64,000 bases of DNA from NCBI GenBank assembly GCA_964017065.1, contig OZ024789.1:6266191-6330190 (forward strand), in the 5' to 3' direction. Each line of letters begins with the position of its first letter. The stretch's first letter is position 1. The notes below the pieces were generated by a model. That model was not told the DNA's origin. It searched no databases and saw nothing but the letters and a program-made list of their open reading frames with translations. This document shows, piece by piece, positions 1 to 11,000 of the stretch. The translations under genes and the position numbers were made by a program. The DNA comes from Haliclona indistincta (lineage: Eukaryota; Porifera; Demospongiae; Haplosclerida; Chalinidae).

Positions 1-95
1 AAGGCGGGGTTGTTACCGCCCTTTAATTCATATTAAGCATACGCGCGTAAGCGTATACGTCACGCACGTGCGAGCGCGTTTGCAGCTGTTTTAAG

Positions 96-372
96 TTTGC
101 TGTCAGCCAAATTCGACGACGTCGGACCGTGTTACTGTTTGCTAATAATGATATTTTGATAATAATGATATTATAATGATATTCATGGTCAATAATAATG
201 AATAACTAAGTAAGTCATAAGTAATAACTAGTAATAACTAAGTCATAAGTAATAACTAAGTTTGCTGTCAGCCAAATTCGACGATGTCGGACCGTGTTAC
301 TGTTTGCTAATAATGATATTTTGATAATAATAATATTATAATGATATTCATGGTCAATAGTAATGAATAACT
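96..372. repeat. Direct repeat of about 110 bp
   Basis: A block starting TTTGCTGTCAGCCAAATTCG at 96 is repeated at 261 with few changes (for example GACGACGTCGG versus GACGATGTCGG), each followed by the same AT-rich run of TAATGATATT motifs. The two blocks are separated by short TAATAACTAAGT-type repeats. No gene is seen in the first 1,040 bases. Confidence 0.8.
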
Positions 373-693
373 AATGATCTCACTACAGCCTGCATAGTGA
401 AGTTGAGAGGTCTGATTCTATGCCAAAGTATGCATTTCAGGGTACCCTGAAACCTTAAAATGTCATAAGCAGTGAGGGGCTCTGCCCCTTTGAACCCCGG
501 GTTAATGAGGGGACACCCAGTTTAAATTCCCCCCGTGCTGTACATTTCAATGGAAAGGGCGCAACGAAAAACAGTGCGTTTTATCTAAAGTCGTCTTTTG
601 CAATTAAACTTAGTTTGACCTTTCCCCGATTGAAAAATTCGCGATGTTATTGTGCTCGCAGTGTTATGTGTGATAAACTATGTAATAAATCAT

Positions 694-828
694 TTATTGC
701 CCTACACAACTCGGGCATTAGCCGACATTAATGACCTCAGGAAAGTCGGTTGCCCTCGGCCGTTACTCGGGCAACCAACTTTCCCACGGTAATTAATGTC
801 GGTTAATGCCCTCGCGTGAGGGCAATAA
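694..828. mobile_element. Short foldback element (unit 1)
   Basis: An imperfect palindrome with outer arms TTATTGCCCT / AGGGCAATAA, a middle arm pair GGGCATTAGCCGACATTAAT / ATTAATGTCGGTTAATGCCC and an inner hairpin GGTTGCCC / GGGCAACC. Equivalent copies lie at 7,066-7,223 and 14,163-14,320 in the other units. It is non-coding and most like a MITE that was present before the units duplicated. Confidence 0.65.
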
Positions 829-1041
829 CTAATACTTATAACTCCAATAATTTCGTGACCTTTTTATACACTCTAACGTCCGTACCCATTATCACAGCTG
901 TTGTAAACGTAAATTTGAAATAAGTGCACACAGTAACACACAACACACTGTAGCTAAAGAGTCAGTATAAAGTAGGGTGCAAATTCGAACTAAAAGTTTA
1001 TAGTAGCTGTTGAGTTACACACTCTTGCTGTTGAGACAGTG

Positions 1042-4000
1042 TTATTGCTCATTATACTCGCTGGGGTTGAGTATACGATCAGCATACATGCTGTCTGCCA
1101 CAAAGTCATTGACTGAGACTGTAGTAACAGGTACAATGAGAGGAGCTTGCTCTTGATCTGGCTCCTCATCAACTGCATTCCTTTCTGTCTTATTCTTGCA
1201 CAAGATTTGTAGACAACAGGGCTTGAGCAGACGATAAGTGATGTAGAGACAGAGACCCAAGAATGGTATAAACATTATACAGAAACCAGTTAATCCGTCT
1301 ATAAGTAACACATAATAAAAAATTGAAAGCAAAAGTAGGAAAAACACAAATATGAAGTTGGTAAAGCTATAAAATACTTGTTTGTATGGTCGAAACAAAA
1401 TGATCATTATTGCCAAAACAAAGCTTAAACAAATCTCAGTGACTAGAAGTAGCCTACCAGTGATCGGTGCAACTATGACAGCAACATAAAAGAAGCGAAA
1501 CAGAAGATATATTCCAGCAAAGTACCTCCTCTCACTACCATCAGTTTCACTGTTTTTAAAGCAGCCCTGATAAGCATCCACCAGTGCATGAAGACCTGGC
1601 CCGTCCAACTTATATCTTGTCAGACATCGCTGGAAGCATTTGAGATGATAGAATAAGAGAACAATAGTTGGAGTAACTACAAATACCAGTAGACACAATA
1701 TTGCCAGGACACCATATACTGCATGAGGCCAACCAAAGTACCTTAAGTTAGCATCATAATAAAATGCTACAGTATAGTTGCAATCTTCACCATAATGATA
1801 TTCATGAATGATACCTTCCACAACAAAAGTGAACTTGAGCAGTTTAACTGAGGTGGCTAGGAAGCGCATGTATGATAGCAGCATTAAGCCAGCATAAGTG
1901 TCAATTAATGAAAGCTGTATTTTGAATTTTTGCCAGAAGCGAGCCAGTAGCTGATGGACTGGTCTAGTGGTGTATACAACAAGCCTGTAGCCATTATTGT
2001 ACCACTTGATCCAAGTATATGTCACCACAATAAACACAAGAGGACAGGCAGCTGTGATGTATTCAAGAAGAATAGCTTCAGCTGCTGTGTCTATGGGAGG
2101 GATACAGAAAGGAACTGGGTCAAGATTGAGAAAATTAAGGTTCCAAATACTGTACACTGTGAGAGGAATACTCAAATAGTAGTGATGATAAAGGTCTATA
2201 ATTGTAAAACTAATCTCTGTTAATGGACTAAAGCAGTACGCTGTTGGTATCCAGGATGTATAGCCTAGTCCAGGAAATTGTAGTGTCACCATTTGACTGA
2301 ACATTACAAATCCACTAAGACCACCATCAGTGATGTTGATGTGAAGAACTGCTAATAATATGAACAAAACTAGAGTCGGCACTAGCTGTAGTAATAAGAA
2401 AATAGCAACTCCATAGTATGAAGAATTACACTTTATACAAGAGAGCTCAGGATCATTAATGGCTATAGCATATCCATCACTATCATTGCACTTGCCACAC
2501 AGTATTCCACTTCTGCCTTGAGCACAACGCAATTCGGCGTCCCTATATGTAAAGGGACAAGCTCCATAATGCCCTAGTGACCGACAATCTTCACAAATAC
2601 GTACTTTATTACATCGATCAAAGTGCACAGTAATGGCAACACTAGAGAACTGAAGTGGATAAACATACAAGAGTGACGAGTGATAGAAATTATAACAGTC
2701 AATCCGTATATTTGACGATAGTGTACTTGGTTGGCCATACATGTATGCATAACCACTAATAATCTCAACTATGATCTTGTCCGGGTCGGTTATGTCAATG
2801 CCCCAGATGTCATACACTGTTAAGTGATTCTGTATTATGTCTGTTAGATAATCTCCTGAAGATACTGTGTAGTTTAGTGGACCAGTATAGATAAAGTAAG
2901 CTGGACCAGAACTTAACTCACTAGTGCAGTCATCGTCATCTTCATAACTACTATACGACCATCCTTTCCAGCAGAAAGTGCTGTTTGACGGATTTGAAAA
3001 CATGTTATAAGATTTTACCGAGTCCACATAGATTGCGTTGGTTTGCCGTACATCATAGTATATTGTCGTTTGTTGGTTATCAATGAAGCTGATGCTCACT
3101 CCCCAGTCATCAGAATGGAGTGATGGGTTGCTGTGCTTAAAAATACAATCCTCAAGTCCTGCTTGATCTATAGTACAAGTATCAGCATATATGGCACCGC
3201 CCTGACCTGAAGCTGTGTTATATTTGAACAAGAGAGAAGAGCCAGTATTCAGAATAATACTGCTGGAATTCACCTGGATACCAGCTCCATTATAAGCACG
3301 GTTGCTGATAAACTGTAGTCGAGCAGATGATGTGAGTTCAATGGACGAGGAACAAAGACTCAGAGCTGATATACTATTCCGAGCAAATGTTATGTCGCCA
3401 TGAAATACAACATGTGGCATGGAGTCTACTAGTAGACTACCATCACATGGTAATATATATCCATTCCTCAACACAGTACTGCATTGACCATTAGTAAAGT
3501 TACTGCTCTTTACTGTAATGTTCGGAAGTTGGTTACACTTACCACTTTGAGACAAGTAAGCAGATGTTCCTTGAAATGCTGTATTGTTGTCAAATGTACA
3601 TTTCTCAATAAGTAGGTTGTCAATGTCAGTTTGAAGCATAAAATTATTACACACTATATTTGCAGAAATGCCACCACCAATATCAGCCTCATTAGAGACA
3701 ATCCTGCTACTGTAAATAGCAAATGTATTGCCAAAGAATCGCTTTGTATTGAACCCAATAAAGATACCTCCTCCACTGGTATAACTAACTGTATCTACCA
3801 ATGCCTCATTCTCTGTCACCTCAGCATTGTCTACAGTTACAGTATTACCACTGGCATTGTCATGGAAGCCTACAAACAAACCACCTCCAAACTGTGCCTT
3901 GTTGCTGTTCAGACGTACACTATTGACCAGTTGTACAGTGTTGTTGGTTGCTTCTCCTCTGAGCACCACTGAGATGCCGCCTCCTCTAGTGGTACTGCCA

Positions 4001-4680
4001 CACGGGTCGATCCACTGACCAGCAGCTACACTACTAGCAGTGTTGTGAGTGAAGGTGGAGTTACTTATAGTACAGAATGATTGTGAGGTGGCCTCGCTAG
4101 CCTCTATCACTAACCCTCCTCCTCCTCTTCCATACGTGAACTGACACGAGTCAATGCTAACTTTGTCCATTGCATTATATACAGCAACACCAGTGCCACT
4201 AGACTCATTAACGTGAAGATTGCTCAATTCTATTGAGGAGCAGCCAGTGAACAATATTGCTACATGGATCTGATAACAAGCATAGCTTCGTAGCTTTCCA
4301 CAGCGCCTAAAGCTCAAGTTATTCATTGTAATATTTGTTGACCAGAAGAATGCTAGACCAGTCAATGGCTGACACGTGATGACTACAGGCTTACCTTGAC
4401 TGGCATTACCCACAATGGCTAGCTGGGACATGTTCCTGAGCTGAGTCTCACTGCCATTGTGCAGCTGGTGTTGTCCTGGTTGGAGGAGGATGGTGATGGA
4501 GTGGTTGTAGTGCTGGGCTCCTTTGAGGGCCAGGTTGAGGGAGAAGCAGGGGGTGGAGCAGCCTCCCTCCCAGCAGGAGGAGTCATTGACACCAGTATGG
4601 CTCACATAGATCAGCCTCTGGTCCACGGTATAGCAGAGAGTGAGCACTGGCAGAGCCAGCAGGATACAGCAACGCATCAT
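1042..4680 (-). CDS. Beta-helix ectodomain polytopic membrane protein 1
   Basis: Single-exon gene encoding 1,212 residues. Visible from the N-terminus: a signal peptide (hydrophobic ILLALPVLTLCY); about residues 25-620 of short Asn/Ser/Gly-rich repeats with GGG-(I/L)-x-(I/V) turns (GGGISVVL, GGGLFVGF, GGGIFIGF, GGGISANI) and many N-glycosylation sequons, as in pectin-lyase-fold right-handed beta helices; a cysteine-rich segment at about 688-755 (CAQGRSGILCGKC); about eight hydrophobic helices from about 757 to 1150; and a 60-residue cytoplasmic tail ending NPSEYNEQ. The start is the first of two adjacent ATGs, and the same N-terminus is kept in the two paralogues. No enzyme motif is recognised, and a receptor-like surface protein is my inference. 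The protein is about 90% like its neighbours by eye. Confidence 0.85.
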   Translation of the reverse strand: MMRCCILLALPVLTLCYTVDQRLIYVSHTGVNDSSCWEGGCSTPCFSLNLALKGAQHYNHSITILLQPGQHQLHNGSETQLRNMSQLAIVGNASQGKPVVITCQPLTGLAFFWSTNITMNNLSFRRCGKLRSYACYQIHVAILFTGCSSIELSNLHVNESSGTGVAVYNAMDKVSIDSCQFTYGRGGGGLVIEASEATSQSFCTISNSTFTHNTASSVAAGQWIDPCGSTTRGGGISVVLRGEATNNTVQLVNSVRLNSNKAQFGGGLFVGFHDNASGNTVTVDNAEVTENEALVDTVSYTSGGGIFIGFNTKRFFGNTFAIYSSRIVSNEADIGGGISANIVCNNFMLQTDIDNLLIEKCTFDNNTAFQGTSAYLSQSGKCNQLPNITVKSSNFTNGQCSTVLRNGYILPCDGSLLVDSMPHVVFHGDITFARNSISALSLCSSSIELTSSARLQFISNRAYNGAGIQVNSSSIILNTGSSLLFKYNTASGQGGAIYADTCTIDQAGLEDCIFKHSNPSLHSDDWGVSISFIDNQQTTIYYDVRQTNAIYVDSVKSYNMFSNPSNSTFCWKGWSYSSYEDDDDCTSELSSGPAYFIYTGPLNYTVSSGDYLTDIIQNHLTVYDIWGIDITDPDKIIVEIISGYAYMYGQPSTLSSNIRIDCYNFYHSSLLYVYPLQFSSVAITVHFDRCNKVRICEDCRSLGHYGACPFTYRDAELRCAQGRSGILCGKCNDSDGYAIAINDPELSCIKCNSSYYGVAIFLLLQLVPTLVLFILLAVLHINITDGGLSGFVMFSQMVTLQFPGLGYTSWIPTAYCFSPLTEISFTIIDLYHHYYLSIPLTVYSIWNLNFLNLDPVPFCIPPIDTAAEAILLEYITAACPLVFIVVTYTWIKWYNNGYRLVVYTTRPVHQLLARFWQKFKIQLSLIDTYAGLMLLSYMRFLATSVKLLKFTFVVEGIIHEYHYGEDCNYTVAFYYDANLRYFGWPHAVYGVLAILCLLVFVVTPTIVLLFYHLKCFQRCLTRYKLDGPGLHALVDAYQGCFKNSETDGSERRYFAGIYLLFRFFYVAVIVAPITGRLLLVTEICLSFVLAIMIILFRPYKQVFYSFTNFIFVFFLLLLSIFYYVLLIDGLTGFCIMFIPFLGLCLYITYRLLKPCCLQILCKNKTERNAVDEEPDQEQAPLIVPVTTVSVNDFVADSMYADRILNPSEYNEQ

Positions 4681-4844
4681 GAGAATAATGGTGCATGAAG
4701 AGGCAGATCAATTGTCAGAGCAGATAAATATGTTAGGTCACTAACCAATTCACTAAGAACACAAAAGAATGTTTGCAATACTTTTAATTGATTTGAAACT
4801 CATCTGCTGAACACCTGCTGATTGTAAGAAGTGGTTCACACACT

Positions 4845-5301
4845 GAGGCTACGTCTACACGTAGACGATCAGTCCAAAAACGGGGAAATGTATTCGGATT
4901 CAACTCCATCGTTTTTGCTGTTTACACTGCTCTGTTTTGCAAATGGAATGTGTGGGCGTGGCGTTTTCATGCGAGCATGCTAGCACTCGCTCATATGCAT
5001 GAACGGTGAACCAGCAAAAGACATGCTATTATTCTTTGATAGATGTCGTTTCAGGGCTCGTGCTAGTATTCTCTGCTAGTGTGAAGGCTGAGATGTACTC
5101 ATATCAAAAGTGTGTATCCGTTTTTGGTGTTTACACAAGCGTTTTTACTGCCTCTGTTTTCCAAGTCTACACTTAATTTTCCGTTTTGAAAAGTCTCCGT
5201 TTTCAGGCAAGTTTTCATCGTATGCGTGTAAACGAGAGGCCTAAACAGAGACAAATGTCTGCGTTTTTGCATGAAATCGTCTTCGTATAAACGGGGCCTT
5301 A
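4845..5301. mobile_element. TIR (MITE-like) element upstream of gene 1
   Basis: The ends are imperfect inverted repeats: GAGGCTACGTCTACACGTAG on the left and CGTATAAACGGGGCCTTA on the right. The interior is rich in CGTTTTTG / GTGTAAACG motifs. A sister copy sits at about 11,890-12,335 at the same place upstream of gene 2; unit 3 lacks it. No transposase is encoded. Confidence 0.6.
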
Positions 5302-5834
5302 TACTGATCAGCATTGGACTGCACCACACAGGGTACGGTACGTGATAGGGTCCTCTTGTTCGTAGTGATTGATTTCAATTTGAGTAAGAAAATTGAACAC
5401 TGGAAGAGCCATTATAAAGCCACACATCTGAGAACGTTTTCATCAATAAGCAGATTAATGGTCAGAGCCGCGTTCACAGACATACATAAAAAGTCAATAA
5501 CCAAGAGAACAAAGAATGTTTGCAACAAGTCACATTGATTTTTAAAAGTTTTTAAAACACAGGTGTTGTGTCTTATGGTATACTGATTAGCATTACAATG
5601 GACTGACACACAAGAGTATGTAGTTTATGAGGACTCTAGTCACAATGGTCCTATTCTCCAGAAGTCATTTGTGTACAGCAGCTGCTATACACAAATGTTT
5701 CTGAGATTTGAATACACACAGTTAAAGTATACACACAATGAGTCCAGTCCAAACAACACACAGATAAAACGTTAGCATAGTGTAGAACATTATTACAAAC
5801 TCTAAAAGTCAGTACAGTTTAGGATTTGACTATG

Positions 5835-6071
5835 TTACTGCTCATTGTATTCACTGGGATTGAGTATACAATCAGCATACATACTGTCTGCTACAAAGTC
5901 ATTGACTGAGACTGTAGTGACAGGCACAATGAGTGGAGCTTGCTCTTGATCTGGCTCCACATCAACTATATTCCTTTCTGTCTTAATCTTGCACAAGACC
6001 TGTTCTTGAGCAAACAATAAGTGATGTAGAGACAGAGAGCCAAGAAGGGTATAAACGTTACGAATAAGCAA
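5835..6071 (-). pseudogene. Orphan C-terminal tail fragment (unit 1)
   Basis: Minus-strand sequence encodes the last ~55 residues of the beta-helix membrane proteins (KTERN-VD-EPDQEQAPL to NPSEYNEQ and the stop) with only a few substitutions, such as MYADCIL for MYADRIL. Nothing of the beta-helix or membrane domain precedes it; upstream sequence is unrelated to the full genes. It is most simply a truncated gene remnant left by tandem duplication. The alternative, an exon spliced to something else, has no support here. Confidence 0.75.
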
Positions 6072-7324
6072 ATTTGTGAAAAGGGGTTATTAATTAGAAC
6101 CAACAATTGAATCTGACACTTTTGACATATCCTACTGTTTCATTCCTTTCTCAGTTGAATCGACAGGTGTTTTAGGACCGCACACTTGATCTTTTGTGAA
6201 AGATTTTGGACGAAGAATTACTTGACAGTCGAGGAACACTCACGCTACCTCATATCACAACGGCTATTCAACAAGGAAACGTACGCTCTCTCTATCTTAG
6301 GTTTCTATCTCCTTTACCTGACCTGCTTTAGCTTTTGTGTTGTTTGTATTGTTCGTTATTGTGTGCTTTAGTTAGTTATTTTTTTGTACAGTTTACAGTA
6401 GTTGCTTTGTTTTCCTGTACATCTCAGTGAAGTATTTAGTTGTTATAAAATTTCATTGAGAACAATTGAAATCAAAGCAAGAAAAACACAAACATGAAGT
6501 TGGAAAAACTTGTCAATCATTGCTGTCAAAACAAAGCTTAACCCTTTAGTTACTGAATTATATAATTATTTTCTATAACATGCAGTACGCTAGCTGTTCC
6601 AAACTAGCACTGTTTTTCCTGACATGTCAAAGTTCACGACTATGTACTAAACACTCCAAGTTGGCCACTCCCACTTCGAAACTGAAGCCGCTTAAGCATT
6701 GGGCCTCGTCATTTTTCAGCTAATTTTTGGGGGTATTCATTTAGCCCTGGTGACTGATACAAAAACTGGCAGTGTCCAGGTGAGCAAACAACATAGTTTT
6801 AGACCATATTCTATGCCAAAGTATGCATTTCAGGGTACCCTGAAACCTTAAAATGTCATAAGCAGTGAGGGGCACTGCCCCTTTGAACCCCGGGTTAATG
6901 AGGGGACACCCAGTTTAAATTCCCCCCGTGCTGTACGTTTCAATGGAAAGGGCGCAACGAAAAACAGTGCGTTTTTTGCAATTAAACTTAGTTTGACCTT
7001 TCCCCGTTTGAAAAATTCGCGATGTTATTGTGCTCGCAGTGTTATGTGTGATAAACTATGTGCATTTATTGCCGTACACAACTCGGGCATTAGCCGACAT
7101 TAATGACCTCAGGAAAGTCGATTGCCCTCGTACAGTCTCGGGCTATGTCCTCGACCGTTACTCGGGCAACCAACTTTTCCACGGTAATTAATGTCGGTTA
7201 ATGCCCTCGCGTGAGGGCAATAAGTAATACTTATAACTCCAATAATTTCATGACCTTTTTATACACTCTAACGTCCGTACCCATTATCACAGCTGTTGTA
7301 AACGTAAATTTGAAATAAGTGCAC
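6072..7324. other. Inter-gene spacer, no gene seen
   Basis: Spacer with counterparts at 13,210-14,410 and partly at 19,230-20,200. It contains the tandem-unit boundary repeat (from 6,808) and the foldback element at 7,066-7,223. Reading frames are short and not conserved between units. Confidence 0.6.
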
Positions 7325-7922
7325 ATAATGAACAGAGAGTATCGCACTCCAATTGGTCCATCACGGAGACTCTCGGGAAAGTAACGTGACCAGCACGCGA
7401 GCAAATGACGTCCGCAAATAATTAATTTTATAACGTGACGTAACAATGCATACTCTAATACGGCTGGCATGCGTGGGCACGCTGAAGCAAGCTACGTATA
7501 TTAAAGTCTGATGGAAGAGCTATTTGAAGAGTGCATTGGCGCTGAAGCTGATGTCGATGATAAGCTGATGTCCTTTCGTTACTGTGTATCCCACCCGAAA
7601 ATTAAGCCAATCGCCATATTCTTTGTCTCCAGCAGTACTTAAAGCGTTAATGAAGCTGTCCACTGGTAAACTAGCTGGTCGTTTTGCCTGCGGAGTTCCA
7701 TGAAACTCGTGATCGCTTGCTGCTGCTCGCTTCATCGTCGTTGCTAAGGCTTGCACATGCAGGTCGCTGGGCGTGCCTAGCCTGCATGCATTACGTAGGC
7801 AAAATCGACAAGTATTGAACAACGTCAGAACACGTAATAGCGCTCGCGTGCTGGTCACGTTACTTTCCCGAGAGTCTCCGTGATGGACCAATTGGAGTGC
7901 GATACTCTCTGTTCATTATAAA
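7325..7922. mobile_element. 0.6-kb element with ~80-bp terminal inverted repeats
   Basis: Bases from about 7,327 to 7,405 are repeated as a near-perfect reverse complement at about 7,843-7,920 (ends ATGAACAGAGAGTATCGC / GCGATACTCTCTGTTCAT). It interrupts flank sequence that is continuous in units 1 and 3 (GTGCACA followed by CAGTAACACACAACAC) and is flanked by TA on both sides, consistent with a Tc1/mariner-type target duplication. A 123-codon minus-strand frame at 7,520-7,891 begins inside the right TIR; it matches no family I know. Confidence 0.75.
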
Positions 7923-8044
7923 CTCTTGGTAACACACAACACACAACACACTGTAGCTAAAGAGTCAGTACAAAGTAGGGTACAAATTCAAACTAAAAGT
8001 TTATAGTAGCTGTTGAGTTACAAACTCTTGCTGTTGAGACTGTG

Positions 8045-11000
8045 TTATTGCTCATTATATTCACTGGGATTGAGTATACGATCAGCATACATACTGTCTG
8101 CTACAAAATCATTGACTGAGACTGTAGTAACAGGCACTATGAGTGGAGCCTGCTCTTGATCTGGCTCATCATCAACTGCATTCCTTTCTGTCTTATTCTT
8201 GCACAAGATTTGTACACAACAGAGCTTGAGCAGACGATAAGTGATATAGAGATAAAGACCCAAGAATGGTATAAACATTATACAGAACCCAGTTAATAGA
8301 AAAGGAATGCTCTCTACACGTGACAAAGAACCAAAAAATACATAAGATGAAAGCAAAAGTAGGAAAAACACAAATATGAAGTTGGTAAAGCTGTGAAATA
8401 CTTGTTTGTATGGTCGAAACAAAATGATCACTACTGCCAAAACAAAGCTTAAACAAATCTCAGCGACCAGAAGTATAAATATTAGCACACCATTGATCGG
8501 TGCAACAATGACAGAAACATAAAAGAAGCGAAACAGAAGATATATTCCAGCAAAGTACCTCCTCTCACTGCCATCAGTTGCACTGTTTTTAAAGCAGCCC
8601 TGATAAGCATCCACCAGTGCATGAAGACCTGGCCTGTCCAACTTACATCTTGTCAGACATCGCTGGAAAGATTTGAGATGATAGAATAAGAGAACGATTG
8701 TTGGAGTAACTACAAATACCAGTAGACACAATATTGCCAGGACACCATATGCAGCATGAGGCCAACCAAAGTACCTTAAATTAGCATCATAATAAAACGA
8801 TACATATTTGTGATCATTATGAGTTTCATTCAATACAAAGGTGAACATCAGCAGTTTAGCTGAGGTGGCTAGGAAGCACATGTATGATAGCAGTATCAAG
8901 CCGGCATAAGTGTCAATTAGTGAAGGCTGTATTTTGAATTTTTGCCAGAAGCGAGCCAGTAGCTGATGGACTGGTCTAGTGGTATATACAACTAGCCTGT
9001 AGCCATTATTGTACCACTTGATCCAAGTATATGTCACCACAATAAACACCAGAGGACAGGCAGGTGTGATGTATTGGAGAAGAATAGCTTTAGCTGGTGT
9101 GTCTATGAAAGGGATACAGAAAGGAACTGGATCAAGATTGAGAAAATTGAGGTTCCAAATACTGTACACTGTGAGAGGAATACTCAAATGGTAGTCACGA
9201 TAAAGGTCTATAATAATTATATTACTAATCACTGTTAATGGACTAAAGCAGTACACTGCTGGCATCCAGGATGTATATCCATGTCCTGGAAATTGCAGTG
9301 TCACCATTTGACTGAACATTACAAATCCACTAAGACCACCATCAGTGATTTTGATGTGAAGAACTGCTAATAATATCAACAAAACTAGAGTCGGCATTAG
9401 CTGTAGTAATAGGAAAAGAGCAACTCCATAGCATGAAGAATTACACTTTATACAAGAGAGGTCAGGATCATTAATGGCTATAGCATATCCATCACTATCA
9501 TTGCACTTGCCACACAGTAGTCCACTTCTGCCTTGAGCACAAAGCAATTCGGCGTCCATATATGTAGAGGGACAAGCTCCATAATGCCCTGGTGACTGAC
9601 AATCTTCGCAAATTGGTACTTTATTACATCGATCAAAGTGCACAGTAATGGCAACACTAGAGAACTGAAGTGGATAAACATACAAGAGTGACGAGTGATG
9701 GAAATTATAACAGTCACTCCATATACTTGATGAAAGTGTACTTGGTTGGCCATACAAAGCCATGTATGCATAACCACTAACAATCTCAACCATGATCTTG
9801 TCCGGCTCGGTTATGTCAATGCCCCAGATGTCATACACTGTTAAGTTGTGTATTATGTCTGTTAGATAGTCTCCTGAAGATACTGTGCAGTTTAACGGAC
9901 CAGTGTAGAAAAAGTAAGCTGGACCAGAACTTAACTCACTAGTGCAGTCATCGTCATCTTCATGATAACTATACGACCATCCTGTCCAGCAGAAAGTGCT
10001 GTTTGACGGATTTGAAAACATGATATAAAAATTTATTGAGTTCACATGGATTGCATTAGTTTCCTGTTCATCATAGTATATTGTCGTCCGTTGGTTATCA
10101 ACGAAGGTGATGCTCACTCCCCAGTCATCAGGATGGAGTGATGGGTTGCTGTGCTTAAAAATACAATCCTCAAGTCCTGTTTGACCAAGAGTACAAGTAT
10201 CAGCATATATGGCACCGCCCTGACCTGAAGCCATGTTATATTTGAACAAGAGAGAAGAGCCAGTATTCAGAACAATACTGCTGGAATTCACCTGGATACC
10301 AGCTCCATTATAACCCCTGTTGTTGATAAACTGTAGTCGAGCAGATGATGTGAGTTCAATGGACGAGGAACGAAGACTCAGAGCTGATATACTATTCCGA
10401 GAAAATGTTATTTCACCATGAAATACAACATGTGGCATGGAGTCCACTAGTAGACTACTATCACATGATAATATATATCCATTCCTCAATACAGTACTGC
10501 ATTGACCATTAGTGATGGAACTGCTCTCTACTGTAATGTTCAGAAGTTGGTTACACTTACCACTTTGAGACAAGTAAGCAGATGATCCTTGAAATGCTGT
10601 ATTGTTGTCAAATGTACATTTCTCAATAAGTAGGTTGTCAATGTCAGTTTGACGCATAACATTATTACACACTAGATTTGCAGATATGCCACCACCAATA
10701 TCAGCCTCATTCGAGACAATCCTGCTACTGTAAATAGCAAACGTATTGCCAAAGAATTGCTTTGTATTGAACCCAATAAAGATACCTCCTCCACTGGTAT
10801 AACTAACTGTCTCTACCAGGCCTTGGTATGAGGCTATCTCTACCAATGCCTCATTCTCTGTCACCTCAGCATTGTCTACAGTAACAGTATTACCACTGGC
10901 ATTGTCATAGAAGCCTACAAACAAGCCACCTCCAAACTGTGCCTTGTTGTTGTTCAAACGCACATTATTGACCAGTTGTACATAGTTGTTGGTTGCTTCT

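Noticed and set aside
694..828. Transcription terminator or riboswitch reading of the nested hairpins
   Set aside because: Animal genomic context, three identical copies in tandem units and TIR-like outer ends make a foldback element the simpler reading.
4459..4698. Plus-strand open frame opposite the signal-peptide end of gene 1 (also 11,501-11,743 and 17,969-18,346)
   Set aside because: Antisense shadow of conserved coding sequence; no independent start context or domain.
7520..7891. 123-codon frame as a host gene
   Set aside because: Begins inside a transposon terminal repeat and shows no known domain; kept only as part of the mobile element.
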